A DNA stretch of 42,156 nucleotides from Methanothrix sp. GTDB taxonomy: Archaea > Halobacteriota > Methanosarcinia > Methanotrichales > Methanotrichaceae. The translations under genes and the position numbers were made by a program. Below the pieces are notes generated by a model. That model saw only the letters and a list, made by a program, of their open reading frames with translations, was not told where the DNA came from and did not search any database. Shown piece after piece: positions 32,524 to 41,456 of the stretch. How positions within the stretch are numbered: position 1 is the stretch's first letter; each line of letters opens with the position of its first letter. The stretch is taken from positions 1-42,156 of the forward strand of contig JAPKYA010000122.1 of assembly GCA_026394565.1 (NCBI GenBank), in the 5' to 3' direction.

Positions 32524-33230
32524 CCCTCGTATCCGCTCTTTTTGATCTGCTCCAGGATCTCGCCCGGATTGCCGCTGCAGACGATGTTGCCGTTCAGCAT
32601 GACATGAGCCCGGTCGGCCTTCATATAATCCAGGATATGGCCGAAGTGGGTTATTATTATCCCCGACTTGGTCCTGCTGCTGGGACGCTGATCCTTTTGC
32701 GTAAGCTGGTTGATGGCCTCGCCGATGAGCTTGATGTTCTCCAGGTCCACTCCGGAGTCCGGCTCATCCAGCATGACGAAATCTGGCTGCTGCGCCAGGA
32801 GCTGAACCATCTCGGAACGCTTTACCTCGCCTCCGGAAAAGCCGCGATTGACATCCCTATCTGCAAAGGCCTCGAAGTCCATTTTCCGGAGGATGGCCGG
32901 TGCATCGGCCTTTGGATTGATGATCTTGATGAGGTCTTTAAGCCTCAAGCCGCGAATGGCCGGAGGGCGCTGAAAAGCCATGCCTATGCCCAGGCGTGCC
33001 CTTTCGTCCATGGACATGTGTGTGATATCCTCCCCCTTGAATACAATGCGCCCGCCATCGATGGTATACCTGGGAATTCCAGCGATGACATTCAAGAGAG
33101 TTGTTTTGCCCGTTCCATTGGGCCCAAATAAGGCATGGGTCTCGCCACGACTTATTCTAAGGTTGAAGTTCTTTAGAACCTGCTTACTGCCGATGCTGAC
33201 CGACAGATCTTCAATCTCCAGCAGCCACAT
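32496..33230 (-). CDS. sufC: SufC Fe-S assembly ATPase
   Basis: An ABC-type ATPase of about 244 aa. Walker A is GPNGTGKTTLLN, the signature is RGFSGGEVKRSEM, and Walker B is FVMLDEPDSGVD with the SufC-typical DSGVD, followed by the switch His in GIIITHFGHIL. The C-terminus ends GCVGCACP, with three cysteines not needed in canonical SufC. The start chosen is the ATG at 33230, but GGAGGTG lies directly against it; an in-frame TTG at 33248 is the alternative. It overlaps the SufB/D gene by 19-28 nt. Confidence 0.92.
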   Translation of the reverse strand: MWLLEIEDLSVSIGSKQVLKNFNLRISRGETHALFGPNGTGKTTLLNVIAGIPRYTIDGGRIVFKGEDITHMSMDERARLGIGMAFQRPPAIRGLRLKDLIKIINPKADAPAILRKMDFEAFADRDVNRGFSGGEVKRSEMVQLLAQQPDFVMLDEPDSGVDLENIKLIGEAINQLTQKDQRPSSRTKSGIIITHFGHILDYMKADRAHVMLNGNIVCSGNPGEILEQIKKSGYEGCVGCACPA

Positions 33231-33285
33231 CACCTCCAAATCACTCAATCAATCGATCTTAGGAATATAATACCTTTTGCAGCAG

Positions 33286-33861
33286 CTAATATCGCGCCAG
33301 GATTTGCAGCTCGTCAATCGCCCTTCTCAACTCCGCATAGCCCAGCACAATCCTTCCCGCCGCTGTCTCTCTGCAACCGAGCAGCTCGCACAGCTCTCGA
33401 TCGTAATCCTCCAGATCGACCTTCCTTTTGCGCAGATACTCATGCCCCCAGGGCCCGGCCACCAGATACTTGTTAAGCGGATCGGAGCTGCTGCGATAGT
33501 GCTCTAGCATGGCCTGCGCTGGATTGTCCAGCCGGTCGAAGGTCTTCTGCAGTGCCGTTGCCTTCTTCTGCTCATCTGTTTTGCTGGCCAGCCGGGGCCG
33601 CCAGACCAGGACCTCCAGAGCCTGCACCAGGACGGCATCTAAGTTGAGATGGGCGAAGCGAATGAAATTGCTGAGTGATTTTGCATCCCGGGCTTTGGCT
33701 GAGGACTGCACATAAACCGATACCTTGCAGATCTTCTCCGAAAACTCGCCCTGCCGCAGAGGCACAAGCATTCTTTGCACCTCTTCCACGGTGCTTGCTA
33801 ACGAAATATCTAGCTGGCCCGCCAGAGCGCCTTTCTGTTCACTTGCCTGCTCGTCTGCCAT
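33286..33861 (-). CDS. Conserved hypothetical protein downstream of lysA
   Basis: About 191 residues from the ATG at 33859-33861; a longer reading would run into lysA and is unlikely. It is soluble and mainly helical (ISLASTVEEVQRMLVPLRQG, NFIRFAHLNLDAVLVQALEV, EQKKATALQKTFDRL). No motif that I can name is present. It starts 17 bp after the lysA stop on the same strand and so is probably co-transcribed. Whether it has any role in lysine synthesis is not shown by the sequence. Confidence 0.75.
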   Translation of the reverse strand: MADEQASEQKGALAGQLDISLASTVEEVQRMLVPLRQGEFSEKICKVSVYVQSSAKARDAKSLSNFIRFAHLNLDAVLVQALEVLVWRPRLASKTDEQKKATALQKTFDRLDNPAQAMLEHYRSSSDPLNKYLVAGPWGHEYLRKRKVDLEDYDRELCELLGCRETAAGRIVLGYAELRRAIDELQILARY

Positions 33862-33878
33862 TTTTCCGCCTACCACAC

Positions 33879-35162
33879 CTACCACATGAGCCGGGGCAAG
33901 ATCCTCTGCCCGGCCAGAAGGGCGCTGGCATCCTCGGCGCGCCGGGTGACTTCGGCCCGGTCCCCGCAAACCAGCACCTCAGCCGGACGGGGCCGACCGT
34001 TGTACTGGGAGGCCATGGAAAAGCCGTAGGCTCCGGCATCCAGGAAGGCCAGAACGTCGCCGCGCGCAAGCGCGGGCAGCAGCCGGTCTTTGGCCAGCAC
34101 ATCTCCTGTCTCGCAAATGGGTCCCACCACTGTGTAGGTCTCCTCTGCAGGTGCGCCGGCACGATTGGCCTCTATGACATGATGATAGGAGTCATAGAGC
34201 ATGGGCCTGGCCAGGACGTTGAAGCCTGCATCCACAGCCACGAAATTGACATGCGCCCTCTTGACCACGTTGACGCTGGTGAGCATGACCGTGGTATCAG
34301 CCACGATGCTTCTGCCCGGCTCCAGGATGAGCTTGGGAGAGATGCAAAGCGTCCGGCAGCGGTCCTGGAAAATCGGCAATATCGCCGCAGCCAGGTCGGC
34401 GGGAGTGGGCGCCGGCAGGTCGGGATGGTACTGGATGCCTAAGCCCCCGCCCAGATCGATCCGCTGCACCTCACCGCCCGCAGCCACCACTGCGGTAGCG
34501 ATGTCCATCATCTTGCCCGTCGCCTCGGCGAAGGGCGCTGTGTCTAAAATTTGCGAGCCGATGTGGCAGTGCAGGCCTACGGGCTTTACCCCCTCCAGGC
34601 CCATCGCCCTCTGGTAGGTCTCAGCCACCTGCTCCGCCGGAATGCCGAACTTGGAGGAGCGAAGGCCCGTGGCGATCTTGGGATGGGTCTTGGGAGAGAC
34701 ATCGGGATTTACCCGGAAGAGTATCTCCGCCTCTCGCCCCATTTTCTGGGCGGTCTTGGCAAGATGCTCCAGCTCCTCGCGCGAGTCCACGGACATGCGC
34801 ACGCCCGCCTGGATGGCCATCTCGTGATCCTTCTCGCTCTTGGAGTTGCCGTTGTAGAGGATCATATCCCTGGGGATGCCGGCCATGCGCACCACTGAAA
34901 GCTCTCCCGCCGAAAAGACGTCCGCACCTAGCCCCTCCTGGGCGGCGATGCGCAGAAGGGTGAGGTTGCCGTTGGCCTTTACTGCGAAGTACTTGTCCGC
35001 ATCGGGAAAGGCGCAGTGGTAGGCGCGGATGTTCTCGCGCAGGCGGCTCTCGGAGGTGACGTAAAGAGGGGTGCCCTGCTGCCGGGCGAGGGCGAAGCAA
35101 TCAACGTCTTCGAGAAAGAGGTGATTGTTGCGAGAGGTGAGATGAGATTTAGGTCCGAACAT
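33879..35162 (-). CDS. lysA: Diaminopimelate decarboxylase
   Basis: A 427-aa fold-III PLP enzyme for the last step of lysine synthesis. The PLP lysine is Lys62 in DADKYFAVKANGNLTLL. Further family blocks are LHCHIGSQI, IDLGGGLGIQY, LILEPGRSIVADTTVML, VGPICETGDVLAKD (with the active-site Cys from the partner subunit) and GAYGFSMASQYNGRPRPAEV. Length is normal. It leads a two-gene unit with the following hypothetical gene. Confidence 0.95.
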   Translation of the reverse strand: MFGPKSHLTSRNNHLFLEDVDCFALARQQGTPLYVTSESRLRENIRAYHCAFPDADKYFAVKANGNLTLLRIAAQEGLGADVFSAGELSVVRMAGIPRDMILYNGNSKSEKDHEMAIQAGVRMSVDSREELEHLAKTAQKMGREAEILFRVNPDVSPKTHPKIATGLRSSKFGIPAEQVAETYQRAMGLEGVKPVGLHCHIGSQILDTAPFAEATGKMMDIATAVVAAGGEVQRIDLGGGLGIQYHPDLPAPTPADLAAAILPIFQDRCRTLCISPKLILEPGRSIVADTTVMLTSVNVVKRAHVNFVAVDAGFNVLARPMLYDSYHHVIEANRAGAPAEETYTVVGPICETGDVLAKDRLLPALARGDVLAFLDAGAYGFSMASQYNGRPRPAEVLVCGDRAEVTRRAEDASALLAGQRILPRLMW

Positions 35163-35527
35163 GGATTAAATTATCTCTCAGGGATTACTAAATCGTTTCT
35201 ATGCGGAAGAGAAAGACATGATTGGCTCTCACCACGACAGCCAAAAATCGAACTAAATCCTCATTGGCCTGACGGCATGTTCATATAGTCTTGGCAAATC
35301 GGGGTTTGCAATCAGCCGATCGCGATTAATCCTGATCAGTATTAGTAAAAAGCAATAATCAGCCTTTATAATAATCGGCACTGGGCCGGAAATGGCTTAG
35401 GATGTAGGAAGCTATCTGGCTGGTTGTACATATTTGCAAAATCAAATAAGAATTTAGTGGAGGCAATAACCTCCATAAATTGGCGTTCCACTAATATGGT
35501 TGTTCGTCCTCTCGATGGAGTTGGCTC
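35163..35527. other. Intergenic region with a short hairpin
   Basis: About 365 bp without a gene. It must hold the lysA promoter on the left and the 3' end of the 153-aa gene on the right. TGGAGG-CAATAA-CCTCCA at about 35458-35475 can form a 6-bp hairpin. Nothing else was identified. Confidence 0.4.
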
Positions 35528-35989
35528 CTACGTCTTGAAATCGCCTGCAAGTGTGCTATATTGTATGGCAGCCCAAGTTTTCGGGCCAGGGAATTTTCCC
35601 CCCTTTACTATATTGATCTTAACCAAGCCGGTATCCGTCCAGATAAATTCTATTACGATCCCATTTCCTAAAACAAGATAAGTTTTTACGAATCCTTCGC
35701 CGTCATCCATTGAACTTATCTGACCCATCGCCGCTTGACCTGCGGTGGTCAAATTCTTGCCCATAATATTTGCATCTCTGCTCATTGATACACTGACAAT
35801 ATTTGTCTCTTGATCAGATTGAATTTTTGAGATGTTTTTAATGTCATCTCGATGTATCTCAAGAAGAGAATTGTTCGTCTGTATTACGATCGTATCGGAC
35901 GTCTCTTCAATGAGCTTCCCTTTTATTGAGACGCTAGATAATACCTCGATCTCTTTCCTTAATTTGGATTTATTTTCTTTATTGTCCAT
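35528..35989 (-). CDS. Hypothetical protein, 153 aa
   Basis: A soluble protein with a charged start (MDNKENKSKLRKEIEVLSSV) and a beta-rich N-terminal segment (SIKGKLIEETSDTIVIQTNN, LLEIHRDDIKNISKI) that resembles a small SH3- or Sm-like barrel. A linker with Met/Gly and a second beta-rich region (TYLVLGNGIVIEFIWTDTGL) follow. No family is recognised. The start is supported by AGGAGA eleven nt upstream and a TATA-like CTATAAATAG about 45 bp upstream. It stands alone, convergent with nothing, between lysA and the dehydrogenase gene. Confidence 0.7.
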   Translation of the reverse strand: MDNKENKSKLRKEIEVLSSVSIKGKLIEETSDTIVIQTNNSLLEIHRDDIKNISKIQSDQETNIVSVSMSRDANIMGKNLTTAGQAAMGQISSMDDGEGFVKTYLVLGNGIVIEFIWTDTGLVKINIVKGGKFPGPKTWAAIQYSTLAGDFKT

Positions 35990-36029
35990 GAAATTATCTC
36001 CTAAAATTTTAGCTACTATTGTTGTGATT

Positions 36030-36041
36030 CTATTTATAGTT
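36030..36041 (-). promoter_or_regulatory. TATA-like element of the 153-aa gene
   Basis: The minus strand reads ACTATAAATAG about 40-50 bp before the ATG at 35989. Confidence 0.45.
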
Positions 36042-36160
36042 AGCTATAATGTTGTGTGAACCCCTCCGGGTGGACAATGAGTCAAGCAACATCAATTCTT
36101 GGCGGGGTGTAGATGAATACACATCCATTTCGATTCTGCAAAAGATTGATCTCCCAGAAC

Positions 36161-36187
36161 CGCACCTACCCTTGAAGAATAGGTGCG
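36161..36187 (+). promoter_or_regulatory. Hairpin that can hide the ribosome site of the dehydrogenase gene
   Basis: CGCACCTA (36161-36168) and TAGGTGCG (36180-36187) form a perfect 8-bp inverted repeat with an 11-nt loop. The right arm contains AGGTG, the likely ribosome site of the ATG at 36192. Confidence 0.5.
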
Positions 36188-36191
36188 ATTC

Positions 36192-37361
36192 ATGATTCAG
36201 ACTGAGGCCATAGAAAAAGCGAAGGAGCACTTCGCCAAGCTGCTGGAGGAGCAGCTTTCGCGCGTTGATCAGATAAAGGCGGGAGAGGACTGGGCAGACT
36301 ACAGTAAACTTAGGCCCATCATCATCGGCGTGGTGGGCGGCGACGGCATCGGCCCCTACATCACCCGTGAGGCAGTGCGAGTCCTCAGTTACGTTCTGGC
36401 GGCAGAGATTGCGGAAGGAAAGGTGGAGCTGCGCGACATTGCCGGCCTGGACATTGAGTCACGGGTAAAGGTCATGAAGGCCCTTCCCGAGGACGTCCTG
36501 GCGGCGCTCAAGGAGTGCCACGTGATCTTGAAGGGCCCCCTCACCACCCCCAAGAAGGGCGATAAGTGGCCCAACCTGGAGAGCGCCAACGTCTCCATGC
36601 GCCGCGAGCTGGACCTCTTCGCCAATGTCCGTCCCGTCAAGGTGCCGGAGAAAGGCATCGACTGGATCTTCTACAGGGAAAACACCGAGGGCGAGTACGT
36701 CCTGGGCAGCAAGGGCATCAATGTCACCGATGATCTGGCCGTGGACTTCAAGGTCATAACCACACCCGGCGCAGAGAGGATTGTGCGCCTGGCCTTTGAG
36801 TATGCCAGGAAGAACGACATTAAAAAGGTCTCGGCGGTCACCAAGGCCAATGTCATCAAGGCCACGGACGGCAAATTCCTGGAGACGGCCCGACGTGTGG
36901 CCCGGGAATACCCGGATATACAGTTCGATGACTGGTTTGTGGACATCATGGCCGCCAAGCTGGTGGACGAGAAGCGCAGGAAGGACTTCAAGGTTATAGT
37001 GCTGCCCAACCTTTACGGAGACATCCTCACCGACGAGGCAGCCGAGTTTCAGGGCGGCGTGGGCACAGCGGGAAGCGCCAACATCGGCAAGCGCTATGCC
37101 ATGTTCGAGGCCATCCACGGCTCGGCTCCGCGCATGGTAGAGGAAGGCAGAGCTGCCTATGCCGATCCGGCCAGCATGATGCGCGCCTCTGTCATGCTGC
37201 TGCGCCACATCGGCTTTGTGAAACAGGCGGCCAAATTGGAGAATGCATTGGACGTCTGCGGCCAGTTGGAGAGGAAGGTTGTCCTTACCGGGCGAGCCGA
37301 TGGGGCAACAGGTGCAGAGTTTGCCGATTATGTGATGCAGACCCTGGGGGCAAAGCTTTAG
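36192..37361 (+). CDS. Isocitrate/isopropylmalate-family dehydrogenase, probably isocitrate dehydrogenase
   Basis: A protein of about 389 aa from the ATG at 36192 (an in-frame GTG at 36183 is possible but sits in a hairpin). Family blocks are IGVVGGDGIGPYITREAVRV, IFYRENTEGEYVLG, KANVIKATDGKF, VLPNLYGDILTDEAAEFQGG and FEAIHGSAPRM. The substrate loop reads ESANVSMRRELDLFANVRP; the SxN pair is typical of isocitrate (or homoisocitrate) enzymes and not of isopropylmalate dehydrogenase. After HGSAP, at the place that selects NAD or NADP, the residues are Arg-Met, neither the classic Lys-Tyr nor Asp-Ile. It probably makes 2-oxoglutarate in the partial oxidative TCA branch. It is followed by rio2 after 25 bp. 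Confidence 0.82.
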   Translation: MIQTEAIEKAKEHFAKLLEEQLSRVDQIKAGEDWADYSKLRPIIIGVVGGDGIGPYITREAVRVLSYVLAAEIAEGKVELRDIAGLDIESRVKVMKALPEDVLAALKECHVILKGPLTTPKKGDKWPNLESANVSMRRELDLFANVRPVKVPEKGIDWIFYRENTEGEYVLGSKGINVTDDLAVDFKVITTPGAERIVRLAFEYARKNDIKKVSAVTKANVIKATDGKFLETARRVAREYPDIQFDDWFVDIMAAKLVDEKRRKDFKVIVLPNLYGDILTDEAAEFQGGVGTAGSANIGKRYAMFEAIHGSAPRMVEEGRAAYADPASMMRASVMLLRHIGFVKQAAKLENALDVCGQLERKVVLTGRADGATGAEFADYVMQTLGAKL

Positions 37362-37386
37362 CTAAAATAATCACATAATAGTATCT

Positions 37387-38265
37387 GTGGAAAATCTAGC
37401 TGAAGCATTATTGGGCCTGAGCCGGGAGGACCGCTCCCTGCTCAGTGCTATTGAGACCGGGATGAAGACTCACGAATGGGTCCCGTCCTATGTGATCTCA
37501 GAGTTTTCCGGCCTGCCGGTCCGCAAGGTGGAGTTTCGGCTGGGCCAACTTTTTGAAAAGAAGCTGGTAGAGCGGGAGAGCATGCACTATCTCGGCTACC
37601 GCATTGACTTTGATGCCTATGATCTTCTGGCACTCTCCGATTTAGTGAAACGAGGGAGCGTGAAAGCCTTTGGTGAGAGAATCGGAGTAGGCAAAGAGTC
37701 GGTGGTATACGAAGCTCTGGGAGAGAATCGAGAGAATCACCTGGCCATCAAATTCCACCGTCAGGGAAGGACCAGCTTCAAACATATTCGCCGCCTGCGC
37801 GATCATCTCACCGACCAGACCAAAGTGCCCTGGATTTATGCTGCCGCCTTGGCCGCTCGCCACGAGTTTGCCATCATGGAGAAGCTCTACCCAATCGTAT
37901 CCATTCCCAGGCCCATCGCATGCAGTCGTCATGTTCTGGCCATGGAATTTGTAAGCGGCCCCGCCCTCAACCGCATCACGCTCTCCGATCCGGAGGATGG
38001 ACTGAACATGATCTTAGGCGAGGTGGGAAAGGCCCGCCGGCTGGGCATAATTCACGCCGACCTTTCCGAGTTTAACGTAATGATCGACGAGTCCGGTCCC
38101 AGGATCATCGACTGGCCTCAGGCAGTAGAGGTCACCCATCCCCATGCCCAGGAGCTATTGGAGAGGGACCTGGTCAATGTCTTGCGCTTCTTCGAGAGAA
38201 AATACAGGATAGAAATGCCACTGGAAAGGGCGCTCTCGCGCGTCCGGGAGGCGGAGAACCGTTGA
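37387..38265 (+). CDS. rio2: Rio2 serine kinase
   Basis: A 292-aa atypical kinase needed for small-ribosomal-subunit maturation. The N-terminal winged helix covers residues 1-85 (LSREDRSLLSAIETGMKTHE). The kinase domain has the nucleotide loop GVGKESVVYEAL, ATP lysine Lys122 (LAIKFHR), catalytic Asp225 and Asn230 (IIHADLSEFNVMI), and metal Asp242 (RIIDWPQAVE), all as in archaeal Rio2. The start is a GTG at 37387. The stop overlaps the start of the next gene (TTGA), so the two are coupled. Confidence 0.95.
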   Translation: MENLAEALLGLSREDRSLLSAIETGMKTHEWVPSYVISEFSGLPVRKVEFRLGQLFEKKLVERESMHYLGYRIDFDAYDLLALSDLVKRGSVKAFGERIGVGKESVVYEALGENRENHLAIKFHRQGRTSFKHIRRLRDHLTDQTKVPWIYAAALAARHEFAIMEKLYPIVSIPRPIACSRHVLAMEFVSGPALNRITLSDPEDGLNMILGEVGKARRLGIIHADLSEFNVMIDESGPRIIDWPQAVEVTHPHAQELLERDLVNVLRFFERKYRIEMPLERALSRVREAENR

Positions 38266-40277
38266 GCATATTTGGGGTGGACATCGCCAGCGGCTCGCCA
38301 TCCGGCAGAAGGGCGCCCAGCTACTCCATGGTTATTCTGGAGGGGGGAGACATCGCTTGTTTTCACATGATCAGCCGACATAAGCTGATCCGGCTCATCA
38401 GGGAGCGCCAGCCGGAGATGGTGGCCATGGACAACCTCCATGAGCTGGCCTCGGATCAGAGAGAGCTGATCAATATCCTGCGCCGGATGCCGCCTGCTAC
38501 CAGGATGGTGCAGGTGACGGGCGCCGCCCACCCTGAGTCCCTCATCAAGCTGGCCCGCTACCACGGCATCACCTTCGACCGCACCAAGCCCCTGCAAGAA
38601 GCGGAGGCCTGTGCCCGACTGGCGGCCAAAGGAGTTGGCGTTGTTCTATCCGCCTTTCAGGAGAGGACCTGGATCAAGGTGAGCCGACGCCGCTCGCTGG
38701 GCCGGGGCGGCTGGAGCCAGAACCGCTACACTCGCAAGATTCACGGCGCTGTGATGGGCCTGGCCCGCGAGGTGGAGCGACAACTTCGGGAGGCGGGGCT
38801 GCCGTACACCTCCAGGGCCGTGGAGGGCCTGGGCGGCTATACCCGGGCCGAGTTTGTGGTGGAAGCGTCCCGCGAGAAGGTGCAAATCCGTCCCGGTTAC
38901 TACAGCGATGCACAACTGTTGGTGCAGAGCATGGAACGGCCCGAGCTGCAGTACAAACCACTTTCGCAAGGGCGCGGATACATCATCGTGGGCCTGGACC
39001 CGGGGACGACGACGGGCATCGCCGCGCTGAACCTCCGCGGCGAACTGGTGGACCTGATCAGCTCCCGGACATTGTCCACCTCGGATGCAATTGAATGGAT
39101 CGCGGCGCGGGGAAGGCCGCTGCTAGTCGCCACCGATGTTTTTCCAACGCCCGGCAGCGTGGAGAAGGTCAAACGCGCTTTTAATGCCGTTCTCTACTCA
39201 CCCGGTGGGGACATTCCTGCGGAAGAGAAGATCGCATTGGGCAAGGAGTTTGGCTACAAGAACGACCATGAGCGCGATGCTCTGGCGGCGGCAATTAGCG
39301 CTTTTAAAAAATACAAAAATAAGTTCTTGCAGGTGGAAAAGAAGGCTCCCTCCGAGATCAATGCCGACGAGGTGAAAGCACTGATGGTGCGGGGCTATTC
39401 CATTGAAAACGCCATCGCTGAATTCGTGCTTTCTTCTGCCCCCTCGGCCAGGCCGAAGGCACCGTTGCAGGGTGCGGCGAAAGCCGCTCTTGATGTATCA
39501 CTCGATGTCTCTCCTGATGTCACAGCCCTGCGCCTGCAAAACCAGCAGCTTGCCGAGCAGGTCAGGACGCTGCGCTCTTATCAGGATGAGCTTCTGACCG
39601 GTTTGGCGGAAAAAGAGGCCGCCCTGAGGGCGGTGAACGGCAAACTGGATCGCCTGCGGGATAAGACGGCCCGCGAGATCAAGCGGCAGCACGAGATCAA
39701 GATCCGAGACAAGGAGATTGAGCGCCTGCGATCGGTGCTGCGCTCGGAGAGAAAGTACATCAAAAAACTGAAGAAGACTTTGGAGCGTCAGAAGAAGGCA
39801 GAGATAATTGAGCAGACACGGGGGCTGCAAAAGCTCAAACCGCTACAGGCCTTTACCCGCGAATCTATTCAGCAAGCCATAGAGCAATATGGCCTGGAAA
39901 AGGGGGATTGGCTTTTTCTGGAAGATGCCAGCGGCGGCGGGAAGAGCACAGTTGAGCTTCTGCGGGAAAAGGAAATCGCCGGAGTGGTGGCAGAGGGCGA
40001 ATTGAGCCCAGCCGTACGTGAGCACTTCCTGGTCCTCGCCATCCCCGTCTTCTCCAGCAAAAACATGCCGGTGCAGATGATCAATAAAATGCCCTTTGTG
40101 CGACCAGAGGATGTATCGACTGCCCAGGCGGCCTGGGAGGAGGAGATGAAAGCGCGCCTGGCCAGGCTGCAGGCGGAGAAGTTGGAGAGCCTTTTCCAGG
40201 AGTACCGGGTGGAGAGAAAGAAGGAAGAGAAGAGAAAGCAAAAGCTTGCCGGGGAGGCTCAGGGCTCTGTGAATTGA
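38262..40277 (+). CDS. DUF460-type RNase H-like protein with coiled coil
   Basis: A 671-aa protein of the archaeal COG2433/DUF460 type. An N-terminal RNase H/RuvC-like region begins FGVDIASGSPSGRRAPSYSM and includes MVAMDNLHELA. A second begins YIIVGLDPGTTTGIAALNL (about residue 243) and includes LLVATDVFPTPGSVEKV and YKNDHERDALAAAI with acidic residues of the nuclease type. Residues about 435-520 form a long charged coiled coil (EKEAALRAVNGKLDRLRDKT, EIKIRDKEIERLRSVLRSER). A C-terminal domain and a Lys/Glu-rich tail follow. Its role is unknown. It starts with a TTG that overlaps the rio2 stop, so a link to ribosome or RNA processing is plausible but not shown. Confidence 0.85.
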   Translation: MSIFGVDIASGSPSGRRAPSYSMVILEGGDIACFHMISRHKLIRLIRERQPEMVAMDNLHELASDQRELINILRRMPPATRMVQVTGAAHPESLIKLARYHGITFDRTKPLQEAEACARLAAKGVGVVLSAFQERTWIKVSRRRSLGRGGWSQNRYTRKIHGAVMGLAREVERQLREAGLPYTSRAVEGLGGYTRAEFVVEASREKVQIRPGYYSDAQLLVQSMERPELQYKPLSQGRGYIIVGLDPGTTTGIAALNLRGELVDLISSRTLSTSDAIEWIAARGRPLLVATDVFPTPGSVEKVKRAFNAVLYSPGGDIPAEEKIALGKEFGYKNDHERDALAAAISAFKKYKNKFLQVEKKAPSEINADEVKALMVRGYSIENAIAEFVLSSAPSARPKAPLQGAAKAALDVSLDVSPDVTALRLQNQQLAEQVRTLRSYQDELLTGLAEKEAALRAVNGKLDRLRDKTAREIKRQHEIKIRDKEIERLRSVLRSERKYIKKLKKTLERQKKAEIIEQTRGLQKLKPLQAFTRESIQQAIEQYGLEKGDWLFLEDASGGGKSTVELLREKEIAGVVAEGELSPAVREHFLVLAIPVFSSKNMPVQMINKMPFVRPEDVSTAQAAWEEEMKARLARLQAEKLESLFQEYRVERKKEEKRKQKLAGEAQGSVN

Positions 40278-40301
40278 GATGGCTCTTCGCTATTTCTAAA
40301 A

Positions 40302-40797
40302 CTGAGTGATTGGTTGAAGGAAAGCAAAGTTGAAGCTGTAGCTATGGAAAGCACTGGAGTCTACTGGAAACCGATATTTAATATTCTTGAGTCAGATTTC
40401 CCCGTGTCTATCGCGAACCCCAAATACCTCAAGAAAGTTCCTGGAAAAAAGACCGATGTTAGTGACAGCGAATGGATTGCGACCCTTCTGCGTTGTGGCC
40501 TAATACCTAAAAGCTTCACTGAGCGGAAAGATTCGCAAAGGCAACAAATTCCTCAAGGCAACCCTTTGCGAAGCTGCCTGGTCGGCTTCCAAAAAAAAAG
40601 GTTCAGCATACAGCGCTTATTACAATAATATCGCCAAACGAAAGGGCAAGAAGAGAGCCTTAGTTGCCCTAGCTCATCGAATGTTGATGGATATCTACAG
40701 AACGCTGAAGACAGGTGAACCCTATGTGGACGAAGGTGCTGAGGCCGTCTTTGAGAGAAATTTCGTACCACACAGAGCGCAAGGAGGACTCACATAG
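40302..40797 (+). pseudogene. IS110-family transposase remnant, doubly deleted
   Basis: Two pieces in different frames survive. The N-terminal piece (40302 to about 40520) reads LSDWLKESKVEAVAMESTGV then YWKP and VPGKKTDVSDSEWIATLLRC, the IS110 DEDD-domain blocks, but lacks the first 50-60 residues with the first Asp. The C-terminal piece (40522-40797, another frame) reads SGKIRKGNKFLKATLCEAAW, KKRALVALAHRMLMDIYRTL and ends at TAG. The roughly 200 residues normally between them are gone, and the junction near 40515-40525 shifts frame. The first piece begins right after the DUF460 stop in the same frame. The element cannot move. No clear ends were found. Confidence 0.85.
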
Positions 40798-40891
40798 GAC
40801 TCTATTTTTCTATTACCCACTCGATACAAAGAGGAACCGAACAGGTTGAGATCATGCCTGTGTGTCCCGCCAGAAAGCACGGGACGAGATT

Positions 40892-41422
40892 CTACCCCTT
40901 CCTCGCCAGCTCCCCGGCGAACTTGAGATAATTGCAGGCGGGGCTTCCTACAGGAATGATATTACCCCGCACATTGCCGTCAACGATCTCCAGCTCGGCC
41001 ACACAAGGCGCAGACATGCGGGGAAGCGTGGTGCTGCCCGGACAGATGAGAAGACGCTTGCCCTTTTCAATGAGAGGTCGGTGAATGTGCCCGAAGACCA
41101 GCACCTGCACATCCATCTCCCTTGCCATCATCTCCGCCCCCACCAGGTCTGAGCCGTGCGAGGCCATGTGCACCAGGCCGATTCTGACCCCCTCTACCTC
41201 GATCACCTTTCGCTGCGGTAAAAGCATCTTCAGCTCGGCGCAGTCTGAGTTCCCATGCACGGCCTCCAGCCAGCCCAGGGCTGCCAGAGAGGCGTGACAC
41301 TTCATGGAGATGAAATCGCCGCAATGAAGGATGATGTCCGCTTTGCTGGCAAGCGCAGCTAAGGCGGGAGGAAGCACCCCATCTTGCAGGTGGGTATCGG
41401 ATAGAGCGATTATTCGGGTCAT
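40892..41422 (-). CDS. YfcE/MJ0936-type metallophosphodiesterase
   Basis: A 176-aa calcineurin-like phosphoesterase. Metal ligands are seen in IIALSDTHLQ (DxH), HCGDF (GD), HGNSDC (GNxD), GLVHMAS and FGHIHRPL (GHxH), in the normal order and spacing. The MJ0936/YfcE family hydrolyses model phosphodiesters with Mn or Ni; natural substrates are uncertain. All ligands are present, so it should be active. The gene at 41457 is a related copy on the same strand. Confidence 0.92.
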   Translation of the reverse strand: MTRIIALSDTHLQDGVLPPALAALASKADIILHCGDFISMKCHASLAALGWLEAVHGNSDCAELKMLLPQRKVIEVEGVRIGLVHMASHGSDLVGAEMMAREMDVQVLVFGHIHRPLIEKGKRLLICPGSTTLPRMSAPCVAELEIVDGNVRGNIIPVGSPACNYLKFAGELARKG

Positions 41423-41456
41423 CTTTGCTTATTACAGTATTTCTGGCTTTAGGCGG

